Shown one piece after another: positions 35,101 to 43,341 of a DNA stretch of 64,000 nucleotides. The DNA is from Rubripirellula obstinata (GTDB lineage Bacteria; Planctomycetota; Planctomycetia; Pirellulales; Pirellulaceae), in contig NZ_LWSK01000021.1 of the NCBI RefSeq assembly GCF_001642955.1, positions 1 through 64,000 on the forward strand. The letters run 5' to 3'. Made by a program: the position numbers and the translations under genes. The notes under the pieces were generated by a model. It saw only the letters and a list, made by a program, of their open reading frames with translations. It ran no database searches and was not told the DNA's origin. Every line of letters begins with the position of its first letter. The first letter of the stretch is position 1.

Positions 35101-37645
35101 CACCGCGACGGTTTCAACCATTTCGACCGATCGTGATTCCGCCAACAATTCCGTTACGAATACGCTTAGTCTCGGTCCGGCCTTTGACATCGTTGTGACG
35201 AACACCGTCAATGTTGCCACCGCGTCGGCTGGCGATACCGTGATCTATTCGGTGAACTTAACGAATCAAGGTCCTGATGCTGCGACGAACGTTGTTCTTT
35301 CAAATGCTGTTCCCGCTGGCTTAACGTTTGTCAGTAGTTTTCTAAACGGGACGTCTGGCACACTTGATAACGGCATCGTTAGCTTTCCCGCTATCTCCTT
35401 GAGCAGTGGAGCTGCGAACGCTGCAACGGCAACGTTGACATTCACAGTGAATGCAGCCGCAAGCGGCGTGATCGCCAACACGGCGAGCGTCCCCGATCTC
35501 ACCAGCGCCGGCGAAACGGACATCACCAATAACTCAGCAACCGTTGCAACGACGATTGATCCTATCACCGGTTCGATCGCCGGTACCGTCTACATTGATG
35601 CAAACAACAACGGTGTTCAAGACGCCGGAGAAGTTGGCATTGCTGGAGTCACCTTGCAGTTGACCGGAACCGATTCGCTGGGCAACGCAGTCGACCAGAC
35701 GGTAACGACCAACTTGGCGGGCGACTACTTGTTCGCTCAACTGGCTGGCGGCGTCTACAGCCTTGCCGAAACTCAACCTGCCGGATTCAGTGACGGGCAA
35801 GAAGCCCTCGGTACCGGAGCGACAGCCAATGTTGGAAACGACATCTTTACGAACATCGTTTTGCCCCCGGCAGCAATGGCCACGGAGTTTGACTTCGGCG
35901 AACTGGATTCTGTCGCGATCCTTTCCGGGCATCTCTTCTGTGATTCCAATGCTAGTGGAGTTGAAGATAGCGGCGAAGCAATCTCCGGTGCGATCGTCTT
36001 TTTAGACACGAATGGAAATCGCGAATTCGACTCCGGCGAAGTGCATACAACAACCGATGGACTCGGTGATTATCAGTTCACGACTGTGCCGGGCGGCGAG
36101 ATGATTGTGGTTGCTGAAATCCCCGAAACCTGCGTGGCGATCCCGAGTAATCCTGGCGTCGTGCGGACGTTGCTAGACGCTGGGAATGTCGCGACTTCGA
36201 TCGCTGCCTATGACCGCGACTTCGATGGTGATTTAGATCTGTTGATTACGAGTGATCTGGATGGCTCACTGACGATATTCCAAAACACATTTGGCGATTT
36301 TACACTTGGTTCAACAGAAGTCCTCGGTCCTCGACTTCAGAAAATCTCTACCCGTGCAGGCTCGGAAGTTTCTTCTCCGACGATGGCGATTGTCGGCGTC
36401 GGGATGGGAGCCAACGAAGGAAATCTCCATCTGGGCAGCGACACCCTTGAAACTGTTTCGATTCCTGGTGGGCCGATTGACGTATTGATTGACAGTTTGA
36501 CGAGTGATTTTTCTACAGAAATCGTCACTGCATCGTTTCGATCATCAACGCTTCACATCGTTTCGGCAAATGGATCGTTTGCACCGCGTGAAATCCAGAC
36601 ATCGACATCGCAATTGTTGTCGATTGCCAGCGGCGATATTGATGGTGATTCCGATATTGATTTGATTGCAACAGGTTCTGGTTACCGTCCGACGGACGTA
36701 ACGATTGTTGGTGGAACCGAAGACAGCGAAATCAACATTCTGCTGAACGACGGAGAAGGGAACTTTGCCCAAGATTCGTCAGCGACTTCACTGCCGCGTG
36801 GCAAATATGTTGCTGTGGAAGCCGTCGATCTTGATTCCGATGGGAAGTCGGAAATTATTGCGGTTTCTCAGGAAGAGTTTGGCAGCACACTCTCGGTTTT
36901 CAGTTTTGAAAACAATGGATTTCAGACCGTCAGCCAGACTTCGATCGCGGCCGAGGTGACGGGAATCGCTGTTGGTGATTTGAATCGGGATTCGATTCCC
37001 GATGTTGTCGTGGTCAGCGAGTCGCAAGACTCTGTATTGTTCTTTGTCGGAGATTCAGACTTTGGTTTTCAATTGATCCAAACGGTTTTCGATGTACCGA
37101 GCCCGAGTGCGGTGACGATCGCCGATCTCGACGGCGATGGTCGCGGAGAGGTGGCGGTGACCAATCGCTTTCGACACGCCATCAGTTCCAGTGACACATC
37201 GCCATTATTACCGAGCACCGCTACGGTGCTTCGATTGCAAGTCGCGCAGCAAGAGGTATTGATTCAGCAGTCGCCTGTCACCGCCAATTTCGCCTTCCCC
37301 AGCGCAGAACTTCAGGCGAGATTCGATGTCAATTCAGACAACAGAATTTCGATGATGGATGCTCTGCAAGTCATCAACGACATTAGCCTCCCCTCTTCCA
37401 CTTCGGTGCAAGAAGCTGAGGCGGAAGCGATTTCCAATGAGAAGGTCTGGAAGGCCACTGATGTAAATCTGGACGGATCGGCGACCGCCCTCGATGCACT
37501 CATCATCATCAATCACTTGCAAAGAGAGGCGTCCACTTTTGTTCCGGCGGAACCTAGCTTCAGAGCAATTGCAGTGGATGACGATGGTGAGAATCAAAGT
37601 CACATCAAAGCGACTGACGAAGTGATCGCTGCGGGCTTGTTCTAA
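32138..37645 (+). CDS. Giant surface protein: beta-helix, SdrD-B, DUF11, FG-GAP, dockerin
   Basis: An 1,835-aa exported protein. The N-terminus has a basic stretch (RKVPPRRKL) and then LETLERRRVLAS, a variant of the planctomycete sorting signal. Residues about 80-700 are parallel beta-helix repeats of the polymorphic-membrane-protein/pectate-lyase type (TISNSTIDQNTATAAGGI, DSSTISNNQATGDGGGI). Then come SdrD B-like (GGELFLDTGP; GTVYIDANNNGVQD), DUF11 (AFTYEITVTNLGPG) and FG-GAP-like blades (DIDGDSDIDLI; DLDGDGRGEVA), and a terminal dockerin pair (DVNSDNRISMMDAL; DVNLDGSATALDAL). A GTG at about 32192 is an alternative start. A small hairpin (32057-32073) lies upstream. It is paralogous in its C-terminal half to the minus-strand protein at 22951-28434. 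Likely adhesion or surface structure. Confidence 0.85.
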   Translation: MYQLVRNRRVNDCKQHRKVPPRRKLLLETLERRRVLASYFVNLADDIDDISGAVCVPDQVAGNDNCTLRLATQLAAASAESDTITIAPGTYFVDPINGPFQLGESSDGGDITFIGEPTIRIPVVIDGQNQSGLFDLGNFESTFTFQAMTFQNGLANDSHGGGAFLSLTPVNLVLEDVIVQDNRAEVDPINGIGPLSGGAISVDGNVTISDSAFLRNSATGNAGAIRLVNQTGNQGTLSITNTQFVSNSAGSTADDVSLGGAIFVEADTSPTDLILDSVSFELNTSGGSGGAVYAIGTTTSITGSSFNENTATGTDGGAGAVYLIDNAPTPPTFLIGSSTFTNNSSIGGGGAFESVGNNGTISDSTFRFNSVTGTSIDFQNGGGAIVLLPSDTTPADPPNTVTISNSTIDQNTATAAGGIAIVNVDVGIFDSVISANQAVRFGIPVAGTLNGVAGGIGIAADNGADLFLLDSQIINNTASLDAGGIGGLDVDITIVRSTIDGNTAGDTMNIGRGGGIGLQGSSDVQNDFTLEIDSSTISNNQATGDGGGIAIVGPSFILENATISSNQSTQGSGGGIAYIGLGNPEPFIVLSTIANNTASGIGSNMIVSGTTIQVQGSIFAGGSTFPAPGFTFTSLGENIDSGTSMGFTQATDLIDTDPLLGPLQDNGGRVSTHALLTGSPAIDSSSITSDPFGGSFFEDARGITRPQDGDGDGIALADRGAFEAEQVAATLTLGGELFLDTGPGSLFGNGILDASESLFFPTVTVELFRANQNPGSDSPLATASTDNGSYRFAGLAAGNYRVFIPLSNFASGGPLFNFGPTDVTSPDPNNDVDGDDNSIALGASSGSFFGVSTEGFITLAPGTEPINDADTDPNTNTTLDFAFVPIPFPVDLAITKNLQAGDSVNVGEAFTYEITVTNLGPGTAENVFVTDILPDSLSFISLDAGGSAITSDVSGQTVTFDLGQVPVGSSTFRFDVFVDSGATGSIISTATVSTISTDRDSANNSVTNTLSLGPAFDIVVTNTVNVATASAGDTVIYSVNLTNQGPDAATNVVLSNAVPAGLTFVSSFLNGTSGTLDNGIVSFPAISLSSGAANAATATLTFTVNAAASGVIANTASVPDLTSAGETDITNNSATVATTIDPITGSIAGTVYIDANNNGVQDAGEVGIAGVTLQLTGTDSLGNAVDQTVTTNLAGDYLFAQLAGGVYSLAETQPAGFSDGQEALGTGATANVGNDIFTNIVLPPAAMATEFDFGELDSVAILSGHLFCDSNASGVEDSGEAISGAIVFLDTNGNREFDSGEVHTTTDGLGDYQFTTVPGGEMIVVAEIPETCVAIPSNPGVVRTLLDAGNVATSIAAYDRDFDGDLDLLITSDLDGSLTIFQNTFGDFTLGSTEVLGPRLQKISTRAGSEVSSPTMAIVGVGMGANEGNLHLGSDTLETVSIPGGPIDVLIDSLTSDFSTEIVTASFRSSTLHIVSANGSFAPREIQTSTSQLLSIASGDIDGDSDIDLIATGSGYRPTDVTIVGGTEDSEINILLNDGEGNFAQDSSATSLPRGKYVAVEAVDLDSDGKSEIIAVSQEEFGSTLSVFSFENNGFQTVSQTSIAAEVTGIAVGDLNRDSIPDVVVVSESQDSVLFFVGDSDFGFQLIQTVFDVPSPSAVTIADLDGDGRGEVAVTNRFRHAISSSDTSPLLPSTATVLRLQVAQQEVLIQQSPVTANFAFPSAELQARFDVNSDNRISMMDALQVINDISLPSSTSVQEAEAEAISNEKVWKATDVNLDGSATALDALIIINHLQREASTFVPAEPSFRAIAVDDDGENQSHIKATDEVIAAGLF

Positions 37646-37654
37646 CGAATAGTT

Positions 37655-38284
37655 TCAATGGTCTTCTTCGTGATGGACGACTTGCGAGTGATGACGATGG
37701 CGTTCTTTTTCTTCTTGTCGCTCGAAAACTGATTTTACTCGCGAGACGATCTTTGGCTCACCGTCGGTGCGGTAAGCTCCTTCGCCACCTTGTTTGCGGC
37801 CATGGGTGTAGTTGAGCCACACGTTCGCTTTTCCAAAGAGTCCCCCATAATCGAGACCCCAGGTTCCTTCACCAAAGTCACGGGTCGCGTTACTCTTGCG
37901 GCCTCGACCACGATTGAAAACTGAGTGTCCCATCGATGGAACGCCTGCCCAGGCCGCTCCGCCGCCAACAAACCATGCGCTGTACTTTTTGTTGACGCCA
38001 CAGGTAGCCCAGGGCGCGACCGCATGAGGATTGCCAGCTCGCTTACAGTCGTTCATTCGATAGCGAAGTGGCGGAGACTTTTGGCGATTGACGTCGCCCG
38101 GCATTTTGCGATGTGGTTTCTGGGGCCTGCCTGGGTCCATGTCTACACCGTGGCATGCTTCACCATCGCCTTCGCTACATGACTGACAATGGCCGCATCG
38201 AAACGTGGCTTCACTCGCGAAAGCGGGTACGGCTGCTGATATCACGGCAAACAAACAGCAGACTAGAACAAGATTGCGAACCAT
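37655..38284 (-). CDS. Small exported Cys/His-rich protein
   Basis: A 209-aa protein with a signal peptide (LVLVCCLFAVISAAVPAFA). The mature part starts with a Cys-rich segment (RCGHCQSCSEGDGEAC) that may bind metal or form disulfides. The middle is Gly/Trp-rich (GGAAWAGVPSMG, GTWGLDYGGLFGKANVW), and the end is His-rich (RHRHHSQVVHHEEDH), again fitting metal binding. No known domain is recognised. The start at 38284 gives the signal peptide at the extreme N-terminus; the frame stays open to 38413. It is convergent with the giant protein upstream, ten bases apart. Confidence 0.65.
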   Translation of the reverse strand: MVRNLVLVCCLFAVISAAVPAFASEATFRCGHCQSCSEGDGEACHGVDMDPGRPQKPHRKMPGDVNRQKSPPLRYRMNDCKRAGNPHAVAPWATCGVNKKYSAWFVGGGAAWAGVPSMGHSVFNRGRGRKSNATRDFGEGTWGLDYGGLFGKANVWLNYTHGRKQGGEGAYRTDGEPKIVSRVKSVFERQEEKERHRHHSQVVHHEEDH

Positions 38285-38443
38285 CGCAGCACCATTGGCA
38301 TGGGGTAGGGATCTTCTATCCCCCCTCAATCGGATGCACTGGATCGCTACCACGAACAAAATCCGCACCACCGGACTGATCCGGATAACGCGGCAGGTTT
38401 TGCCAATCGGCAAACCTTGCCAAGCTTGAATTTGGTCGAACCA

Positions 38444-40894
38444 CTACGTTCCAATCGGATTCCGATTGAACTTTTGGAAGGGAACGCGGACGCCGCCAAT
38501 CTTGAATGAATCGACGCGAATCGATTGCATCGGATCAAAGCCAACTTGGCCCGCCGCCGTGACGACGTCGTCCTGGTCAACGCCGTCACCACTGACACCA
38601 AAGCCACCCGCTAGTCTGGTTCGACCATCGACGTAGATTGGCGTGCTACCCGGAAAGAAGACTACGCCGTTTTGATTCGCGAGTGGTTCGTGTTTGTCGG
38701 TGCCCGCAAGTTTCACGGAATCGTCCCCGGGATCACGAAAGTTTCTCATCACATTGAACGAATCGAACATCACCGTGCTGGCGTGATCACTCGATGCGTA
38801 AACATCGAACACAAGCGGGGATTCGTTGACGAGGTTCTCGGCAGTCGCAGGATTGATTCCAGGAAGCCGCAATCCGCTTTGTGGTGCCACGTTCGCAGGA
38901 GTTCCACTTCCCGTGGGAAAACGTGGTTCAACGAGAAATCGGAACGACCGGTTCGTCAATGCAGTCCCAAGCGGGTAACTGTCGCCACTACCTTCAAAAT
39001 TTCCATCGCCGTCGAAGTCAACCCGGTCGGCATCTTGAAGATCTTCAGCATCCGCGTAGTAAGCAGTATTGCGAGCCTTGGCGACAGAAACATCGATCGA
39101 GAAGATTGTCGCATCAGGCATTCTGTAAAGTCCCAAAAGCTCGCCATTGGTGTCGGCGACTGCCAATACCATGCGAGTCTTGGCACCTGGTCGGAATCCG
39201 TTGTCGATATCAAGCCGGATCGCAGCTCGGGTGCGATTGGCTTCTGCGATTCCACCCCGAATGATCCGTTCGACCTGCTCGGCAGTGAGCCCGGATTCTG
39301 ATGGCGAGTCTTTCGGCGCAACGAGCCATTCTTCAGGAACCGCTTGACCGGCAAGCAATGTTTCCTGATTAGCGTTTAACACTTGATTGTCACCAGAACT
39401 CACTCCGCGTCCGATCTGCGCCCCCACCTGAATCAGGCGATCGATTCCAGGAATGCGGTGAGACCGATCTGGCGTTGGGCCATAGATTTCAAGCGTGATG
39501 CCGACCAAATCGATACGTCCAGTCGGTAGCACAAAGTTGGGAAGCGACGGAAGTGAGCTGTTGAACTGCCTCAAGTCACGAACAAATGCCGAGGGCCCCA
39601 TCATCCCACCACCTGCCGCAGCGATCAGCGCCGCAAACTCTGCTTCCAGGATCCGCGGCGCATTGGTGCGTTGCTTTTCACTTTGAACTCTCCCGCCATT
39701 CTCGCTTTGATGCTTGAAGCCTTGTTCATGGGTTGCGAATCCATCTTCACCAGGAAAGAAAACGCCGATTCCGCCCACCAAATTGATCTGTGAACTCAAG
39801 GGGCCGGTAACCGCGTTGCCAACAGCGTCCGTGACGGCTTTAAAAAGCGGAATTCCGCCAGGAAGTGTTGCGATTCCTCGCGGTGTACTGTTAGGTGCAA
39901 GCCCCGATTGCTCGCCGTAACTTTCTGGGAATGTCTTGAAGAATGCTTCTGCCGTTTCAGGAACGAACATCGGGTCAGCGTTGAATCGTGACGTCAATTC
40001 AAAATCGTCCGCTGTCCCTTTTTCCCCGTCCATTCCAGGATGCGTTCGACTATCACGGCTTTGGTGCTCGATCGCAAACAAGTCAACTTGTGGTGCAAAT
40101 GCGATCTCGGGTGGGAAGTGCCCGCCAACGCCGATCGGCGCAACGAGTCCTGGTCCTCGATAGGAATCGTTGGCGTTTAAGGGTGAAGATTCCACTTCAC
40201 GCTGAGTGATGGTGCTTTGGCTAATGAACCGAATCGTGCGACTGGTTAGCGGAGCTGCGTTGCTGCTGAAAAAGGCAGCCGTCCTTGCTTTGGCGACCGC
40301 ACCGTCGATTGCGAATGAAAGTATTTCTTTGTCATAGCTTCCATTGGCATCGCGAGGAATCGTCACGCCGTCCTCGACACGGACGCCGACGATTCGGCCG
40401 GCCCGATCAACGACCGCGATGATCGCATCGTCACTCCTGGTGGCTTGGGAAGCCCGGTCCAATAGCGTTTCAACGTCGCTTGTCGCCAATAGGTTCTGAA
40501 CGCCGAGTTCTTCGGCTTGATTGAGCACAGCGTTAAACTGCCCACCCACGTCCGGGGCCTTCACGCTGGTAAACACATCAGCAATCGGCTCGGCACCTTC
40601 GGCCGAACGAGCGATGTGGTTGACAATCATCAACGCGTCGATCGCTGAAACAACGCTGTCATTGTTGACATCAAGTTTCATCTGTTCAGCTTCCGGGGCC
40701 TCAACGCTTTCACGACCTACGCCTGAATCACCCTGCTGACGACTCAGATGGTTAATGACGGCGAGCGCATCAACGGCGCTGACAACTCCGTCTGAATTCG
40801 TATCAACGGGCAGAATGGCATTGTGAAGGGAGGCTGCCAGCAACTGCCGCCGCTCGAGGCTCTGCAGGGCCAAGAATCGCCGCTTGGTTCTCAT
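38444..40894 (-). CDS. Dockerin protein with two GlcG/HbpS-like domains
   Basis: An 816-aa exported protein. The N-terminus carries the sorting signal (MRTKRRFLALQSLERRQLLAAS). A dockerin pair follows at once (DTNSDGVVSAVDALAVINH; DVNNDSVVSAIDALMIVNH), unusual because dockerins are normally C-terminal. Two GlcG/HbpS-like (DUF336) domains follow; each has the AVAKARTAAFF-type helix and a GGIGVFFPG or GGFGVSGDG segment. GlcG/HbpS domains bind small ligands, in HbpS haem, and are often extracellular, so haem or small-molecule binding near the surface is possible. The FDFG-free linkers are Pro/Asn/Gly-rich. The gene is divergent from the barrel/cytochrome unit starting at 41153. Confidence 0.8.
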   Translation of the reverse strand: MRTKRRFLALQSLERRQLLAASLHNAILPVDTNSDGVVSAVDALAVINHLSRQQGDSGVGRESVEAPEAEQMKLDVNNDSVVSAIDALMIVNHIARSAEGAEPIADVFTSVKAPDVGGQFNAVLNQAEELGVQNLLATSDVETLLDRASQATRSDDAIIAVVDRAGRIVGVRVEDGVTIPRDANGSYDKEILSFAIDGAVAKARTAAFFSSNAAPLTSRTIRFISQSTITQREVESSPLNANDSYRGPGLVAPIGVGGHFPPEIAFAPQVDLFAIEHQSRDSRTHPGMDGEKGTADDFELTSRFNADPMFVPETAEAFFKTFPESYGEQSGLAPNSTPRGIATLPGGIPLFKAVTDAVGNAVTGPLSSQINLVGGIGVFFPGEDGFATHEQGFKHQSENGGRVQSEKQRTNAPRILEAEFAALIAAAGGGMMGPSAFVRDLRQFNSSLPSLPNFVLPTGRIDLVGITLEIYGPTPDRSHRIPGIDRLIQVGAQIGRGVSSGDNQVLNANQETLLAGQAVPEEWLVAPKDSPSESGLTAEQVERIIRGGIAEANRTRAAIRLDIDNGFRPGAKTRMVLAVADTNGELLGLYRMPDATIFSIDVSVAKARNTAYYADAEDLQDADRVDFDGDGNFEGSGDSYPLGTALTNRSFRFLVEPRFPTGSGTPANVAPQSGLRLPGINPATAENLVNESPLVFDVYASSDHASTVMFDSFNVMRNFRDPGDDSVKLAGTDKHEPLANQNGVVFFPGSTPIYVDGRTRLAGGFGVSGDGVDQDDVVTAAGQVGFDPMQSIRVDSFKIGGVRVPFQKFNRNPIGT

Positions 40895-41152
40895 GAAAAA
40901 CGCTTTGTTCAGGTCATACGGGTAGGACTCGAAACGAAGCCCACCTAGCCCCCCTAGTCTACTTACAGGTCACCCCATATTGAAGGCTCCTCTCAAAAGG
41001 GGCCAAGGCAAGCCAAAATTCCTGAAAAACCCTGATAATCCCATTAACCGGCATAAACTAGCCAGTCATCGCAGCCGATACCAAAGGGGGGTGCGGCCTA
41101 GCTGCCGTGCCTTCCTATGCAAACGACTTTCATCGCAAGCTGATCGCTGCAA

Positions 41153-43258
41153 TTGCTCGCCCTAACAAAAAACTTTATCCGATACACCATCCCCTGGTTC
41201 GTCGCCGTAGCGATGAGCGTGATGGTGGCGTGTGCAGATGAACCGAATCTGAGCGACCTGTTAAATGACAAACCCAAGCTTCGCGATTTCCTTGCGTTGC
41301 CCCTAGGCAGTGAAACTAGCGGTCACTTAGGCGAGCCGACAAACTCACCACAAACTGCTGGCCTAGACGAATACCTAAACCGTTTAGAAGACGCCTCTGA
41401 ATCTGACACAGACGAAGAGAACAACTTCTATGAGCGGTTCGCGGATGAAGCGGACGAAACCAATGATTCCGAGTTGATGCCTTCGATACGCCCGCCAGTA
41501 CTGCGGGATTCATCGGAAGCTGCCGAAGAGCTTCCCGAAGCGGATCTATCTCGCCGCGATGATACGGTCGATTTGTTCAGGTTGTTTGGTGGAACGCCCT
41601 ACGGGTTTTCTGGTCCAAGTGGAATTCTGCCTACGGATTACCAAACGAGCAATCACTTCGTTCCGGTCGATGACCGTTGGCGGTTGGGTCAACAGGACTC
41701 CGACCGTTACGGTAAAGCCCATCCAATCATGGATGACTATCCCGGCGTGAAAGGAGCATGGTGGGATCCGTATAACCAAAATGTGCTCAAAGGCGACTAT
41801 CCGATTTTCGGCCAGCACACGTTTATGAAGTTGACCTACAAGAATTTAACGCTTTTGGAGGGTCGTCAACTTCCCACACCAACAACGCCTTTTGAAGCAA
41901 CGCAAAATCCAGGAGCGGCTGCGTTCTTCGGTAACCCCAACCAGTTTCTGTTTGCATCGTACAACTCTTTTGCACTGGATTTATTTCATGGCAACACATC
42001 GTTCAAACCGAACGATTGGCGTGTTCGCCTGAACTTGGTCCAGAACGTGAACTATCTGCGAGCGAACGAACTAGCGGTTGTAAATCCTGATGTGCGTGAA
42101 GGTCTAACGCGAACCCGCACTGATTTTACGCTGGAAGAATGGTTCTTTGAGTCAAAGCTTTCTGATCTCAGTCCGTATTACGACTTCGTGTCGGCGCGGG
42201 TTGGCAGCCAACCGTTTGTGAGTGACTTTCGCGGCTTCATTTTCTCTGATATCAATCGCGGTGCCCGACTATTCGGTACTCGCAACGCGAACCGCGATCA
42301 GTTCAACCTGATCTTCTTTGATCAAACCGAGAAAGAGACAAACTCGCTGCTGAATCGCTTCAATGAAGATCGTCATCAAAACACATTCATTGCTAATTAC
42401 TATCGCCAAGACTTTTTGTTTCCAGGCTATAACGTCAATCTTTCGTTTCACGCCAACCGAGACGAAGCGAGTACGGAATTCAACCGCAACGACTTTCTGG
42501 TCAGACCGGACCCCGTCGGTGTTTTCCAGCCTCACGATGTTCGGTCCTACTACTTTGGCGCGGCGAGCAATGGACACATCGAACGGATCAATGTCAGCAG
42601 CGCTTTCTATTACGTGCTTGGTCGTGACGATTTGAACCCGATCGCAGGTCGCGAAGTGGACATCAGCGCGTACCTAGCCGCACTGGAACTCTCTTACGAT
42701 CGCGATTGGGTCCGATTTCGATCCTCCTACATGTACAACTCGGGCGACTCAGATCCCAATGACGAGAAGGCTACCGGTTTCGACGCCATTACTCCGAACC
42801 CGAACTTCGCCGGTAATGAGTTCAGTTATTGGGGGCGTCAGAACCCACGGCTCTTTGGTGTCGAATTGACAAATCGGCTGAGCCTTAATCCCAGCCTTCG
42901 CAGTGACAAGTTTCAAGGGCAAACCAACTTCGTAAATCCTGGTCTGCACCTGTTTAACCTTGGAATCGATGGTGACATCACACCGAGACTCAAATCGATC
43001 AACAACGTCAATTTCCTCTGGTTTGACCAAACTGCCCCGTTGGAAACCTATTTGTTTACTGGCGAAGTCAATAAATTCATCGGCACCGACATTAGTACTG
43101 GTATGGAGTACCGTCCTCTGTTAAACAATAATGTACTGCTGCTGGGTGGGCTTTCAACTCTCATCGGAGGCGATGGTTTTCGCGATCTCTTCCAGAGGAT
43201 CGATGGCAAGCTCGAAGATCCCGTGGCAGGTTTTGTGGAGTTGGTTTTGGAATACTAG
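41153..43258 (+). CDS. Putative outer-membrane beta-barrel protein linked to a decahaem cytochrome
   Basis: A 701-aa exported protein. A hydrophobic signal (YTIPWFVAVAMSVMVA) is present only if a TTG at 41153 is used; an in-frame ATG at 41117 is cut off by a TGA at 41141-41143, and the next ATG at 41213 would lose most of the signal. The first 150 mature residues are acidic. After about residue 200 the protein has many alternating-polarity strands (FLFASYNSFALDLFHG, WRVRLNLVQNVNYLRA, YNVNLSFHANRDEAS, WVRFRSSYMYNSGD) and ends VAGFVELVLEY with an aromatic C-terminus, like outer-membrane barrels. It is 83 bases upstream of the decahaem gene on the same strand. A porin-cytochrome conduit is a hypothesis; no haem motif occurs in this protein. 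Confidence 0.7.
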   Translation: MLALTKNFIRYTIPWFVAVAMSVMVACADEPNLSDLLNDKPKLRDFLALPLGSETSGHLGEPTNSPQTAGLDEYLNRLEDASESDTDEENNFYERFADEADETNDSELMPSIRPPVLRDSSEAAEELPEADLSRRDDTVDLFRLFGGTPYGFSGPSGILPTDYQTSNHFVPVDDRWRLGQQDSDRYGKAHPIMDDYPGVKGAWWDPYNQNVLKGDYPIFGQHTFMKLTYKNLTLLEGRQLPTPTTPFEATQNPGAAAFFGNPNQFLFASYNSFALDLFHGNTSFKPNDWRVRLNLVQNVNYLRANELAVVNPDVREGLTRTRTDFTLEEWFFESKLSDLSPYYDFVSARVGSQPFVSDFRGFIFSDINRGARLFGTRNANRDQFNLIFFDQTEKETNSLLNRFNEDRHQNTFIANYYRQDFLFPGYNVNLSFHANRDEASTEFNRNDFLVRPDPVGVFQPHDVRSYYFGAASNGHIERINVSSAFYYVLGRDDLNPIAGREVDISAYLAALELSYDRDWVRFRSSYMYNSGDSDPNDEKATGFDAITPNPNFAGNEFSYWGRQNPRLFGVELTNRLSLNPSLRSDKFQGQTNFVNPGLHLFNLGIDGDITPRLKSINNVNFLWFDQTAPLETYLFTGEVNKFIGTDISTGMEYRPLLNNNVLLLGGLSTLIGGDGFRDLFQRIDGKLEDPVAGFVELVLEY

Positions 43259-43341
43259 CAATTGCGCATCTTGGCGGCTTTGATTGAAAAGTTGAACCGC
43301 AGGGGCTAAAGCGTGAGTAAAGCGTGAGGGACAGGGCGTCA

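Noticed and set aside
40895-41152. Possible c-di-GMP-type riboswitch upstream of the barrel gene
   Set aside because: Short stems such as GCGGC/GCCGT are present, but the conserved GEMM core and loop sequences could not be matched. I do not claim an RNA element.
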